Of a stretch of 64,000 bases of DNA, positions 49,537-61,600 are shown piece after piece (within the stretch, counting starts at the first letter, position 1; every line of letters starts with the position of its first letter). The DNA is from Setophaga petechia (lineage: Eukaryota > Chordata > Aves > Passeriformes > Parulidae). The stretch is from assembly GCA_024362935.1 (NCBI GenBank), contig JANCRA010000014.1, positions 10,392,758-10,456,757 of the forward strand, written 5' to 3'. Below the pieces are notes generated by a model. It searched no databases, had not been told where the DNA came from, and saw nothing but the letters and a program-made list of their open reading frames with translations. A program made the translations under genes and the position numbers.

Positions 49537-51999
49537 TTCAAAGGTTGGAGCTTTTAAAAACCCAAACCTTCAGAAGGCGCACACAGCTACAATAATGACT
49601 TTAATATGTTTCATTATTTATTTTTCTTCTTGCTTTAAAGTCACGAAACAAGGAAGTTCACAGGGTCTACAGGCCATCTTAAGACAGACTCTTATTCTCT
49701 TACAGCACATCTGGGCCTATAATGTCACTTCAGAGAGACGCCTCCTCTCATATCCCAGTCCTGCAGAGTTTAGCAGAGAGTTTCTGCCTTAGCTCTGCCT
49801 GTTTTTGTTGATTATTAAATTTAAGTTTCAGCCTGGACTTTAGAAAGCAGCATACTTCAAAGAATTGTTGGTTTGCATAAGCGTCCACATGTTTGGACTC
49901 TTACCAAACATATGGGATTTTCTGAATCGCCTCTCCCCATAAAATGAGATGGACATCTTGAGCAGTTAGATTTTTCCTCTGAAATTCTTAATATCAGCAA
50001 GTCATAATCTAGGTAAATGTGAACAAAGATTAGTTTAAATGTGGTGTTATTTACTCAACAGCTTATTTGAAAGTGTTATTTAATTGCTTGCCTGCCTTCT
50101 CACAGGTTAACTACATCTATAGTGGCAAGGATATGACTTGTCATATTTTATTTTTGTATAATTTGGATGTTGAACTGATGTATGTGAATCTGAAAATGAG
50201 TTCTTTGGCAAGAATTTCTTAAGAGCTGTTGTGGCCAGAAATCCCTCCTGGCGTGCACCAAATCAACATTTCCTAAGTGTGTTCTAGGCAGGGCTGGCTC
50301 TCTGATGTGGTGCAGGCTTCTGACCTTCCAAACAAGGCACTTCTTCCACAGGTTTCCAGGCTCCAGATGGCAATAAAACCTGGGGTAAAACTCTGCCTCC
50401 ACAGTTTAATGGGAACATTCCTACCACCTCCTAATTTCTCCATGGCACCTAGGAAAGCCTTTAGAAAATCCCACAGTGTCCCAAAACCTCTGTAGCTTGT
50501 GGCCTTTTCCTGTGTGGTAGCAGCAGCTGGAAGGGCTCTGGCAGATGTGCTGTGGTTGGCAATTTGGTTGCACTTGTACCTGAGATGGATGCTCCTGTCA
50601 TCATGCTCCAACTGTAACTGCACATGCTGGAAAACTGCAGCACAGTAACAGAAGCATGGGTTAGAAGGAAGCTTCAAATACTTGGAAAACTTCCTTAATA
50701 ATCCACAGGACTATGAGTGCTCTGTTACTTGGAGATGAGGACACAACTGAACTGGGAAGAGGGAGCGTAGAATGAGTTAGAATCCCTCATACTAGACCAA
50801 GGATGTTCAGGTTATCTGAAAAAACAAATCTGTACATCAGATGAGACTGAGTTGTTGTGTGGGTTGTTTACTGCACTTGCTAGGCTGTAGTGAGTACTGG
50901 AGGGACTGCTAATCATTTGCATGGTTTTGAAAAGCAAAAAGGATGAGATTAATAAACATCTTTGAACAGACCCTTGTGATAATTAGAAAATTTACAAAGC
51001 AAGTCAGCCCTTTTCACTAGTTTTTCCTGTTTTTGCACTAAATGGTGGTTATTAAAAGAGAGAAAGGAAAAACAATCACTGGTCTGCTTTGTGAAGGACA
51101 GTCTGTAAACTTGCCCTCAAAGCTCAAAGCATGCAAGGGTGCAAGTGTTCAAAAGAGCGCAGCATCCTTCCATGTTTGCTCCTTGTGTTTGCAGTGCCTG
51201 GCTTCTCTCACTGAAACACAGGAACACTGCACAGGGGACCACAAAGCTGCTCTTTGGCCCCAGAGGTTTGCAGCTGGAGTGGCACAGACACAGCATGGGG
51301 GGGAGGTGGTAGAGATGAAACTGGACTGGTCAGGCTAAAAAGCTGGAAAGTGACTTTCTCTTCCTGTTGGCATTTTGACAAATCACTTGACAAAAATCTT
51401 TGTTTCTTCGAACAAAGTGTGTCTTTTTGTTTCCTTTCCTTTAAATCTCATCTTGTGCTAGAATTGCTCTTCAGCTGTAGCCCAGTCCTGTGCTGGAGAG
51501 GATAGATAGGGCAGGAGGCTGGATGTTGCCATTAGAACGTAGGTAAATGAGAAAACACTTGCTTCTCTTTTTAGGGGCTGCCAGCTTTGAAAACCGGCTT
51601 TCATGTGAATATCAGAAACTTTATTGCCTTGACTTGGGTGACCTCATCTACTAGAATGAAGTCATTCATTGAGCCAAGAAAGACAAACCTTCGTTCCAGA
51701 GAATTAATCAAGTCCATCAAGTGCTCTGCTTACATCTTATCTCCAGCCAGTGAGAGAGCAAGCAGTTAAAAACTTGACAGCCACCAGATAGCCTCCTGTT
51801 CTTCATGTTATGCTAACATCAAAAAGGAGCAAAGAGGCTTCCAAAAGCTCAAACTTGCTACTGGATAAGCACAGCTTGACATAATTTCTGACTTGGGGAT
51901 TACATTGTTTCAAATCAAGGTATTTCTTAGAGAACAAAAACATGGCATTCCAGTGAACTTTAGCTTTTTTTAAAAAAAAACTATTAACTCTGCCAGATA

Positions 52000-52200
52000 G
52001 GAATGCTGAGCACATAATTGCTCACCCTGCCTTTTCATCCCAAGCTATCGCAGAACCCATAAACATTCCAATTAGGCAGCCAATTAAAATGAGAAAGAGC
52101 CCTCCTGAATTATACAGCAGTTGGAGGCTGTTCTGCCTTTCTAGTTGTCAGCCAGTGAAAGGTTTTTATTGCATTTGAACTGAAGGAGGTGAAAGAATTA
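52000..52200. promoter_or_regulatory. Candidate conserved non-coding block
   Basis: Complex AT-rich sequence including acattccaattaggcagcc, caattaaaatgag and ttttattgcatttgaac, without ORF or repeat signature. The acattcc word resembles a TEAD-type core. The regulatory role is inferred. Confidence 0.3.
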
Positions 52201-52429
52201 AGTGAAACAGTGATGTTTGAAAGGCCCATGTGAAGGGGCAGTGCAGTGATAATAGTTCTCAGCACTAGTGACAGGGAGCCATTAGTAAGCTATGAAAAGC
52301 TTTGTTATGCTAAGAGGTGGACATTATAAAAGGTAGAAGAAAGCAGTTACTTATAAATAAAAAAGCCCCTTAATTTTGCTATTTTATTACTCTTATGGCA
52401 TGAACTGCATAATTTCAAAATCTGCTTAT

Positions 52430-52720
52430 TTCACATGATGTGGGGTTTTTAAGGGGTTATTTTTCAGCTCAGCTAATGCTGCCGCAGAATTTTTTCAGAG
52501 TAAATTATTTTCTGCCAAAATGGCATCCATTAAGATATCAAAGAGTGATGGTATGACACAGAGATCCAAAAGGCAAAGGGAAAACCTAAATATTTTGGAT
52601 GCTGGATTGAAAACATGTCATTTTGCAACAGCTGATTATAGCATAAAACTTTCTCTTTCTTATTCTCAATGAGGAGTTATGGAATATTACTCATTTTGTT
52701 TATGCACCAAAAAAGTCATC
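52430..52720. promoter_or_regulatory. Candidate conserved non-coding block
   Basis: Non-repetitive sequence with agctcagctaatgctgc, gagtaaattattttctgcc, atatcaaagag (TCF/LEF-like) and aacagctgattatagc. It has no ORF. Like the neighbouring block at 52000, it looks enhancer-like, and the two may belong together. Confidence 0.3.
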
Positions 52721-55700
52721 CTTGCTGTGCTGGTTTATGCCCTTGATTGCACTGTTCTTGACCTTTAGGTGGTGGCTAAAGCAGCCCCATACACCCTAAA
52801 TTAACAGTGTGAATTTACCAAGAAAATTCTCTTTTCTGAGGCCCAAATCACAGAGAAAATCTATTTTTTTCCTAATACCACTTTGCTATGTTAATATGCC
52901 TCTTTCCTCCCTTATTCTTCACCTGTTACTGCTTTTGGCAAGGTTTCCCTCCATTAGCAGGACCATGGTGGTTGTTTAAGGAGGAATTGAGCAGGGGATG
53001 GGGGGTGGTATTTGGACAGATCCTTCCTCTGCCTCTGATGTGTCTGAAGAGAACTGCACCAGACTGAATAATTTCTATTTTCCTTAAGGCAGGAACAAAT
53101 TATTTTATATTCTTCTGTACTTGAATGTTCTCATGTTGCTCACCCTCAAATATGTCTTATACCCTTAAATGTGTCTATTTAGTGGTAGATGATATCAATT
53201 GATACCACACCTCCCCCTTGTCGCTTTTTTCCAATGTGGAATAGTTTCCACGTCCTGTGCTTCTTTTTTCAGTCAAGTTTCAGCTCTCTGACCCCTCTAC
53301 ATCTCCTCTTTTATGCAATACTTTGTGTCCTCTCCTGTTTCTTCTTGCATTGCCTGCTTCCCGTGCTTCCAAGTCCCCATATTTTCTGTTTTCTCCATCA
53401 CTATTTACTATTCAGCCATTGTCTGCATAGAGGGATCCTGTGCTGGAGCTGTCTGAGCAGGGCTCAGCTGGGTTTGCTGCCTCCTTCTCACCCCTTCAGT
53501 TCTCCATGAACTATGAAATACATATATCCTACAGCTTCTCCATAGGCAGAATATTTATCATTAGAAATATAAATTCTGTCAGCTTGGGAAGAGTGATGTT
53601 TTCTTGTAGAGACAATTTTGTATGTTGAAAGAGCATAAAAAGCATGGGGCATTCTGTGCATAATATGTCCTACAGCTTATATGTAAGTGTTTTCACATTT
53701 GGATTTGTACATGCATCTCATCAAAGCAGGGCACAAGGAAGCTGGTGATGTTTTATGGTCTCTGTGGTGCAGAAGGTCAGACTGGGTCTGACATTCCTTT
53801 ATGGTACGTGCATCTGTGCAAGACATTTGCTTTCCATGCTCAAACATGGCAAGATGCCTCTCCCTGTGTTTCCCTTTTGCCAAGTCACCATGTGCACAAG
53901 AGTATGGCCAGGAGGATGGCTGGGCTCTGCAAAAGCTGCAGGTGCTGCTCTCTGAGGAGGTTCTACTGCAAGGGAGAATTAAGATGGGCATATCTGGCTT
54001 GTTTCTGAAAGCTTACTCCTCAACCATCTCATTAATTTCTAGAAATTGATTTCCAGTTTGACCCATAACTCCTGGAAGATAATAGAAAATCTTCTGGGAC
54101 TTCAGTGGACCTGGTGAATATGCAGCCACAGCTCTTTGTTTCTTTGTCCCTGCTGTGTGCTGCAGTGGAGAGTGTTCCAGGATTTCCATGGCTAGGTGGA
54201 GGAGTTTCTGTGTGCAGGCACTGCCCTGTGTCACTGTGAGAAGGGAAGTGCTGAGTGGTGCAGCTGTGTGTGTCCCACACTGCTCCTGATGGATGGGGGT
54301 GTGCTCAGTATGGATGCAGAACCTTTACTTAAAATAGAAGTTTTGGATTTCAGGAACATTTCACCTTTGTACAGGAACAGCACAATATTCTTTTCAGTTG
54401 TTAGAAGATACCCAAATACAGATAGACAGAATCTCCTGCATTAGAAACTGGAGTGTTTCTCATGTGAGACCCAGACCAAGGAGTGTTTTGTAGGCCAGTA
54501 TTAGCAAGATAACCACCCCTGGGTGTTCCATGTGGTTGGAGACAACATCCAACATCCAACTTCACAACCACCAGGAGAGAGAATCATGGTACAAAGAGAC
54601 CACGTGGTGAAAAAGATGGTGGTAGAAGCTACCCAGATCTGGAAGGCTGGAAAGTTTTATTGTTAGTTTTGAGATGCAAAATAAGTTTGATCCAAGAAAA
54701 ATACTGAGTGCCTTTTCACTAGGTAGGAAACATAGTAGAGTACAGAGGTTAAATTGGTGACTGGTAGCTGTTTCTGAAGCTTCAGACAAAAGGACAAATT
54801 CTGCTTGAGCTAGACAATGCTGCAGAAGAAATTGGCTTATAGTGTTGACATGAGCTTCTAACATGTTATAAAACAGAGTTTTAAAACATTCCTGGCAGCA
54901 ATCAGATACTTCTGCTACAAATGGACAAGCAGGAGAGGAATTTTACCAGACAAATGCTAACCTGGAATGCAGTTGTAAATTAAGGGGAGCAGGAGGAAAA
55001 AAACAAGAAGAGAATGACCATGAAACCTCTCTTGAGGCTGTGCAGGTTGGCAATGTCAAATCAGGAGCACAGATTTCACTGGCTCCTGTTTCAAGGACAA
55101 ATAGAAGGTCAACACAGAAATGATCAGTGCTGAGGAGCAGCTTCTCCTAATAGAAAATAAGAGATAGGGACAGGAAAGTTGATTTCTCAAAACTTCACAG
55201 GCAGAGAGTAGGACGGGAAAAGTGACTGTGTGTGACAATCTCTGGGCCTCTACATTGTGGCACTTGTTAAACTAATTTTGTTTAAAAAGTTCTAAAAAAG
55301 GTTAGTGTTTCTAGAAACAAAGGTAGGAAAATATTTGAAGAGCTGTGTTTTAATTATGGAGCTATGGCGATGCTGCATACAAGTCATCTTTAAACATTTT
55401 TCTGGTTTTTGGGCCAAAATGTTCAAATACATTTCAGTAGTTAATTACATCTGAGTTTTAAATTTGTACCTTTTTCTGTAGTTAATTTTTAATGGTAGGA
55501 AACATGAAAAAGCATGATTATTTTGGCTATTTGGCCTTGCTTGCTTCTTAATCCTCTAAATTTACTGCAGAGATAATGGGCAGCAGGGATGACATCATGC
55601 ATATACAGCTGCCTTTTTAAGTGCCAGGGCCAGAGGAACCACTTATAGTAATTAGGAAATCCTTAAACAAGTGTTTGTGAAGTATTGGCTAACCCTCACT

Positions 55701-58264
55701 GTTTGCTTTTTTCTGGCACCACACTAGAAAGGTTTGACCTTGAATAATTATCTACTCACTGACTTTCTATCTTTTCCAGTTACTGGAGCACACAGGCTAC
55801 TGGTTGATTCCTTTATTGTGGTGTGATATTTTCTATATTTTAAAATATAAATAAAATTAAAAGGCCACACTCCCTCTTAGTCAAATAAGGAGGTGACTGA
55901 TGTACTGTACTGAGCAGGCCTTAAGGAATATTTCAGAAGGATCAAAGATAAATCTAGTAATATTTGATAAGCTTTTTATAATATTGTGTAAATTACCAGT
56001 GTTTTCATATGCTGTACTTCAAAACTTCTTCCCATTAATTTTCACTCTTTCTATCTTGTCATTAATTAAGAATCTTCCTACAGTATATTTAGATATATTT
56101 TGACCTTAATTATCATCACCCACTTTTTAATATTTTCAGTTAGAGACCCAGGAAAAACTGAGCAGCTCAAAGAGAATTGCAAGCCACTTGTGAATATTCT
56201 GTTCAGCTGACTAAAAAGAAGGTGGTCTAAAACTAGAGGGCAAAGTGTTAAATATAGCATCTTTTGTCTGATTCAGCCAAGTTTCAGACTTGTCATTTAC
56301 ACATTTTAAATTCGTCTCCTTATTCAGCCTGCATAGCGCTCAGACTGTGGAGCAGTGGATGCACAAACCCTTGTTCACTAGTGCAGTGAGCCACTACACC
56401 AATTGGTCAAAGTCATTCTTCTCAGAATTATATTAAATCACATAAGAGATACCTTTTTTATCAGAAAGGTTATCATATTTTTATGTGGGGTGCAAAAATA
56501 CATTTGAACATAGGGATAGGGTAAAATTAAAATGAAAACAAACCAACAAACAAAAAATCCAGACAAAAATATCAACATATGAGTATTCCTTTGCAGTGAA
56601 CTGCATTTGTGTTCTCTCATCACTGGATGCTAATTTTTAGGCTAAAATCAATGGTGATATCTTTGTAGAAAAGAGAATGTCATTATTTTTCTACGAAATT
56701 TAACTTTAAAATAAATCTTTTGCTTTTTGACTTGTTTTTAATTGCCACTCTACATTCCATACTACTGAATGAATTCATATGGTTGTCATTTTTCTTTAAA
56801 AAAACCCCTTATCTTTTAGCCAAATTAAACTGTGTCGCACACGGTATCTTTAAAGGTCTTTCATCTACTGTATTATAGCTAAGAAGCAGCACCACTGTCA
56901 AAAAAATCAACTAATTAAGAATGCAATGCTGAGACATCACCTTAGAGGCAGTGTCTTTTAGGAACAATGCTGCCAGCAGAAGGGTCAGGGAAGATGACAC
57001 CAGCTGCTGTCTGTGTGCTGGGGCTCTCACACAGCCCTGCACACCTCTGGTAGCTGCTCCACAGCCTCTGCAACGGCTCCATGGCCTATGGAAACATTAC
57101 CAAGATTAAAACTCCTCAGCTTCCCTCCCTAAACTGCAGGTTTCTGCTCCTGGAAATTTGTGAGATGTTGTTGTAGTTCTTGTGTACACAATTGTATGTG
57201 ACAGCCCTGCATTACTGGGAAGATGAGGTGGCACACATACACTGTGAGGTTCCTGAGGAGTGTTGCAGGGAGTTCTGGAGAGCCACTGGTGTGTTTCCTC
57301 GTCTGATCTGATTACTCAGTCCAGTGGAAGGTGAGCTTGAGCTGTTCTGAATTATACTTTGTCAAATCTCCAGACTGACAAAGTGAATCTGACTTACATA
57401 TGAAAAATGGATAAACCCACGCTTTATTCCTGATGGCAGCTCTTTCTCCAGTGATGATTGTAAGTTCCACTTACTTTGGTTTAGAACACTTGCAACGTAG
57501 CTGAAAACAATTTTTAACACATTAAACTGTTTAAAATAGAGCAAGTCCTGTCTTAGAAAAAAAACTTTTCCTCATCAAAGAACAAAAAACCCATGTTTGG
57601 CGTAAGTTTAGTTAAAGGGAATGTCAGTACAGTGATCTGAAACTCGCTAACCTTGCCAGAGAGGAGATGCAGTGGTGTGGTGTGGAAACCTGCTGTTGGA
57701 TGTGGCAGACTCTCCTGCTGTCTGATGTGATGGTGGAAGGCACAAAGGGGAAGTTCTCAAATAAAAGTCCCTAAATCCTGGGTTTCACAGTCTTCATGTG
57801 GCCTTCTAGATGAAATTTGTTAAAATTTTAAGGTCTCTGAATTGCTAAATCTGTGGTTACATTAGTGAATATGCCTTAGTTTGGAAATTAAGCTCTTCAG
57901 TAGATGATATCTACTTTTTTTGCCGTTTCTAATATACGAGTGGATTTATTTTTATCATTATCTAGTTCTGGGTTTTGTATGTTGCACAAGAACAACCTTA
58001 GCAAACAGTATCCAGCCTGGGTTTTTCTGAAGATTGTTAATGTTCATGCTTCAACCCCAAGCAAATCATTCTTCTGGCACATAATTCCTTAATTACAAAA
58101 CAAAGATTATTTCAATTAAAACTGAAATCAATCTATATCTGGATTTAAAATTGCTATTTCATAATGTACATCACAACGCATAACAGCACGGGACAGGAAA
58201 TGACTAATACTTTATCCAATTCAATTTATATCAGTGGAAGCTTAACCTTGATGCCTTGGCCACC

Positions 58265-58640
58265 ATTCAAGCAGAGTTAACACCCTGATTTAAGCAGAAT
58301 TGCAGTGAGAGGCTCAGCAGCACGGAGCGGTGCCTCCTGCACCCGCCCTGCGCTGCAGGGACACTGAGTCACAGCTCTGCAGAGCCACCCCTGCGTCACC
58401 AGAGCCACCCTGGGGCCCTCAGCCCAGAGCTGAGCCCTCACAGCTCTGCACGTCCCATCTGGGCACCTTCCATCCTCAGCCACACCAGGGAGCATCTTCC
58501 CTCCTCAGCCCCTTGCTCTGTCTCCTGCTGTTGGGGATCTTTCAGAGCTGCTGGGAGGTGGCACTCGGTGCTCTGCAGTTTTAGCCCTGACCATCCTCCC
58601 CAAGGAAAGATCCCTGAGGGGCAGCAGGAGAGCTCGTGGT
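58265..58640. other. GC-rich patch without a recognisable gene
   Basis: Rich in C and G with a handful of CpG sites at the left end (about 58323-58395). ORFs run on both strands (84 codons at 58330-58584 plus; 72 and 68 codons minus) with low-complexity Pro, Ala, Leu, Ser and Cys composition. No domain, signal peptide or splice context was seen. It resembles the patches at 27.6 and 39 kb. Confidence 0.55.
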
Positions 58641-61600
58641 ACACCTTCCAGTTGGCTGGAAGTAGAGGAAATCAAAATTGCTCTTTGGAGAGTTTTTGAT
58701 GCAGGCTCAGGAGTCTGACTCAACATTAAAAAGGCTTGAGTGTTTGCCAGCATGCTAATATAAGTAATTGGAGGAGCTCCTAAGTGGCTTCAAAGTACAA
58801 ATATTTTTAATTGCTCATTGTAAAGATACAATGTACCAACGGTAAGTGGCACAGGAATAGGATGTTGTGCACAGAAACTCAAGCTTTTTAAACAGGGCTG
58901 TTCTGCCCAGAGCAAGTTCATCCTTGGAGGCAGCAGCAGCTTTCAGGCCTCTCTGAGTCCAACACAGTTTAGGTACTGAAAAGCAAAGTAGCTCTCCAGA
59001 TTGTTTTGGTTTGGTTGTTTTTCTGTCCTTTTCTCAAAAGTTCATGAACAAATTTTCTTTTTAGATCAATCAATCATTTTAACAACTATAGGATCCCTCT
59101 TGCCATCTCCTGATGCGTTGAGGGCACACACGTGCTCAGACGTGGGTGCCAGTATGATGGCAGAGGGTGCTCAGAGCTGGAATGATTTCCTTTGGGATGT
59201 GGGTTAAATCCAGTGATAAAATCTCATTTGGTCACTAGGCTCTGCCAGTCCTATTGCATTGCTGGATTGAGTTTATATCTGTCCATCTTAGGTTTGCTTT
59301 GTTCCTTCAGAGAAGGAAGGAGGATATAAAGAGAGGAAATTAAAATTAATTTTAGTAGAATATTATGCATAAATTGCAGTTTGTGATTTGTGATCTCATT
59401 AGACACTAGCTGCATGTGCTTAAATATAGTTTATCTCTTAAACTCTCAACCTCAAATATTCTCTTACTTGTATTGAAATGTTGCTGTGCTGAATTTATCA
59501 GCACAATTTATTAAGCAGTTGTGTGTGTTTATCTTATTTATTTAACCACACTCATGTGTGCACACACCCCCCACTCTCTGTATTGTGTGCTACTGGAAGT
59601 GAGCAAATTGCTCCTTTTTATGGATGAATGGGTGCTGGATGTTTGAGGAGGTCTGGATTTCTCTGTCATCCAGCTGCATGTTCTTTTAAATTGCTTCATG
59701 CAGCTCCAGCAAAGTGATCCTAGGGCGGACCTGAGGCTGAGCTTGATGGCTTTGACTTGCTGACAGCACCTGGCACGCCTGTGCCTCTGCCCACACCCTG
59801 TGAGGAGGAGGAGGACACGTGTTGGGATGTGGGGGGGCTCTGTCTGCAGAGGGATGAGCTCTGTGCCAAGAACCACTGTAACCTGCTGGAAATTACAGCA
59901 TCCCTGAAATTGCTGTAATGTGTGCCAGGGTGTATCAGCTGTGGAAGGGCTCTGTGCATCCACAGCTTCCCTCCCTCCAGCTCCCCGTGCCCACGCCTCT
60001 GCTCTGGTTGCAGGCAGCACGTTCACCTCCCTACAAACACATCTCTTACAGACTGTGCCCCTTTTGCTGCTGCTTTCTGTGCTTGTCTGCTGCAGTTGCA
60101 GCAGAAGCTGCTGGTTGAGTTGTGATTTTTACAGGGAAGGCCTAAACTATACTTAAAGCATCTTAGGGTTAAGCATCCTTTTTTAATAAATAACCCCAAG
60201 TTATTTGACACTAGGGCACAAGAAAAGGTCTGTCAGATGCCCTTTGTCTTTTCTACCATCTGAGCAGAGCTTTTGGCATCCATGAGGGTGAAGGAATGGT
60301 CAGGTGCCCCTGTAGTGAGGAACCCACTGGCCAAAGGTTGGAACTCCTTTTTAGCCTTGTTTAACTTTTTCCATTTCAGGAGATGAGAGGCTTTTGTCAT
60401 TAAAGAGCTATCCTCACTTCATTTTTTTTAGGTGTTTGTTTCTATTCTACCTTTATCCCCTTTAATTCTAAAAAATATGGTATTGGAGAGCAAGTGGCTT
60501 TTGGTAGCCTTGCTGCTGCTGTTTGCCTTCCCAGTCCCCAGCCAGTCCCAGCTGCAGGGTGCTCCTCACCCAGGTCCCAATACCTAAGACATCCCTGACA
60601 TTTATTTTTCATTCCAAATTCAAAAGCATTTTACACCTCTAGATATTTTCATAAATTTCCATAAAATACACCAGGCAAAACACTTAAAGTGTTGCTCCTT
60701 GAGAAATTATTATATTTTGCTTTTGGTTTATCCTCTGAAAAAGACCTTTTCCTCTCCATCTATGTGGTATCATTGATACAATGTACATTGCATCCCTCAT
60801 ATTAATACTCTGATCAATCACTGCTGACAATACAGTGTCTTTGTGTGAGGGGCTGTAGGACAAATGTTTTAGCTTGTGAGAAGAAAATTGTTAGCATTTG
60901 AATAGAGAAGAGCACGGGGGAAGGATTAATAGCCTACTTTGATGGATTAGAATGTAGGAAAATTGCTCAATATTAATATGAAAATGTTTGTGAATTGGCT
61001 GTGTGGGGCTGTCAATGGAAAATGAGGGCCAGTGATCCAAGGCCTTATCAGTTCAGACTTGACTCTCACCAAAGACTTTCACACAAAAGACTGATGAGAG
61101 CACTAGAAAATAGCTGAATAAGAACCACTACAATAAGCGAGCCATTCAGCCACCAGTGTCACGATGTCAGGTTTTGTGCCCTTTATGTAATATTGTACAT
61201 CTTTATATTAACATATCTGAATATGGATTTGTAATAAAAGAGGCAAATGAAACTACCTGCTAGACATTTTTATTTCTATAATTTTTTCTTATCTCTGAAA
61301 TATGACTGGAAAGTGAACTAGGGTTAGCCTTAATAAACAACTGTGTCTACAAGGGAGATTTCTTTGTGAGCATTAGGTTAAGGGTTTCAAATATGGCTCT
61401 GTATTTATTCTGGGGGAAAAAAGGACTGTTTGATGGTCCTGCGAGACTGTGCAGGAAAACTTGTTTCCTATTACCATAGCTTCAAAACAGATCAAACAGA
61501 TTGTTTCTTCTGTGTCCTGTGCTCTTAATAAGGTTTTAAATGCAGAAGTAAGCCTAGTTATAAATGTATTTAACATAATTGGTGTATCTCAAGTAACTTT

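Larger units (their letters stand above)
49537..58264. other. AT-rich non-coding stretch
   Basis: No gene is recognised. A GC-neutral patch at about 50150-50680 has overlapping minus-strand ORFs of 84 and 134 codons without motifs. A pyrimidine-rich patch lies at about 53240-53440, and patches at 53690-54300 have chance ORFs on both strands. Enhancer-like blocks lie at 52000-52200 and 52430-52720. A short CpG-poor patch is seen near 56980-57090. Confidence 0.6.

Noticed and set aside
53189..53509. 106-codon plus-strand ORF, hydrophobic and Phe/Leu/Ser-rich
   Set aside because: It is the translation of a polypyrimidine-rich stretch. Apparent hydrophobic segments follow from TTC/CTT codons.
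54450..54870. Possible non-coding RNA or old pseudogene
   Set aside because: The sequence is complex and includes a short catccaa duplication, but there is no fold, splice signal or recognised similarity.
59538..60026. 162-codon minus-strand ORF as a retroelement fragment
   Set aside because: A weak first impression only. No reverse transcriptase, integrase, zinc-knuckle or protease motif is present, and other frames are open over the same GC-rich part.
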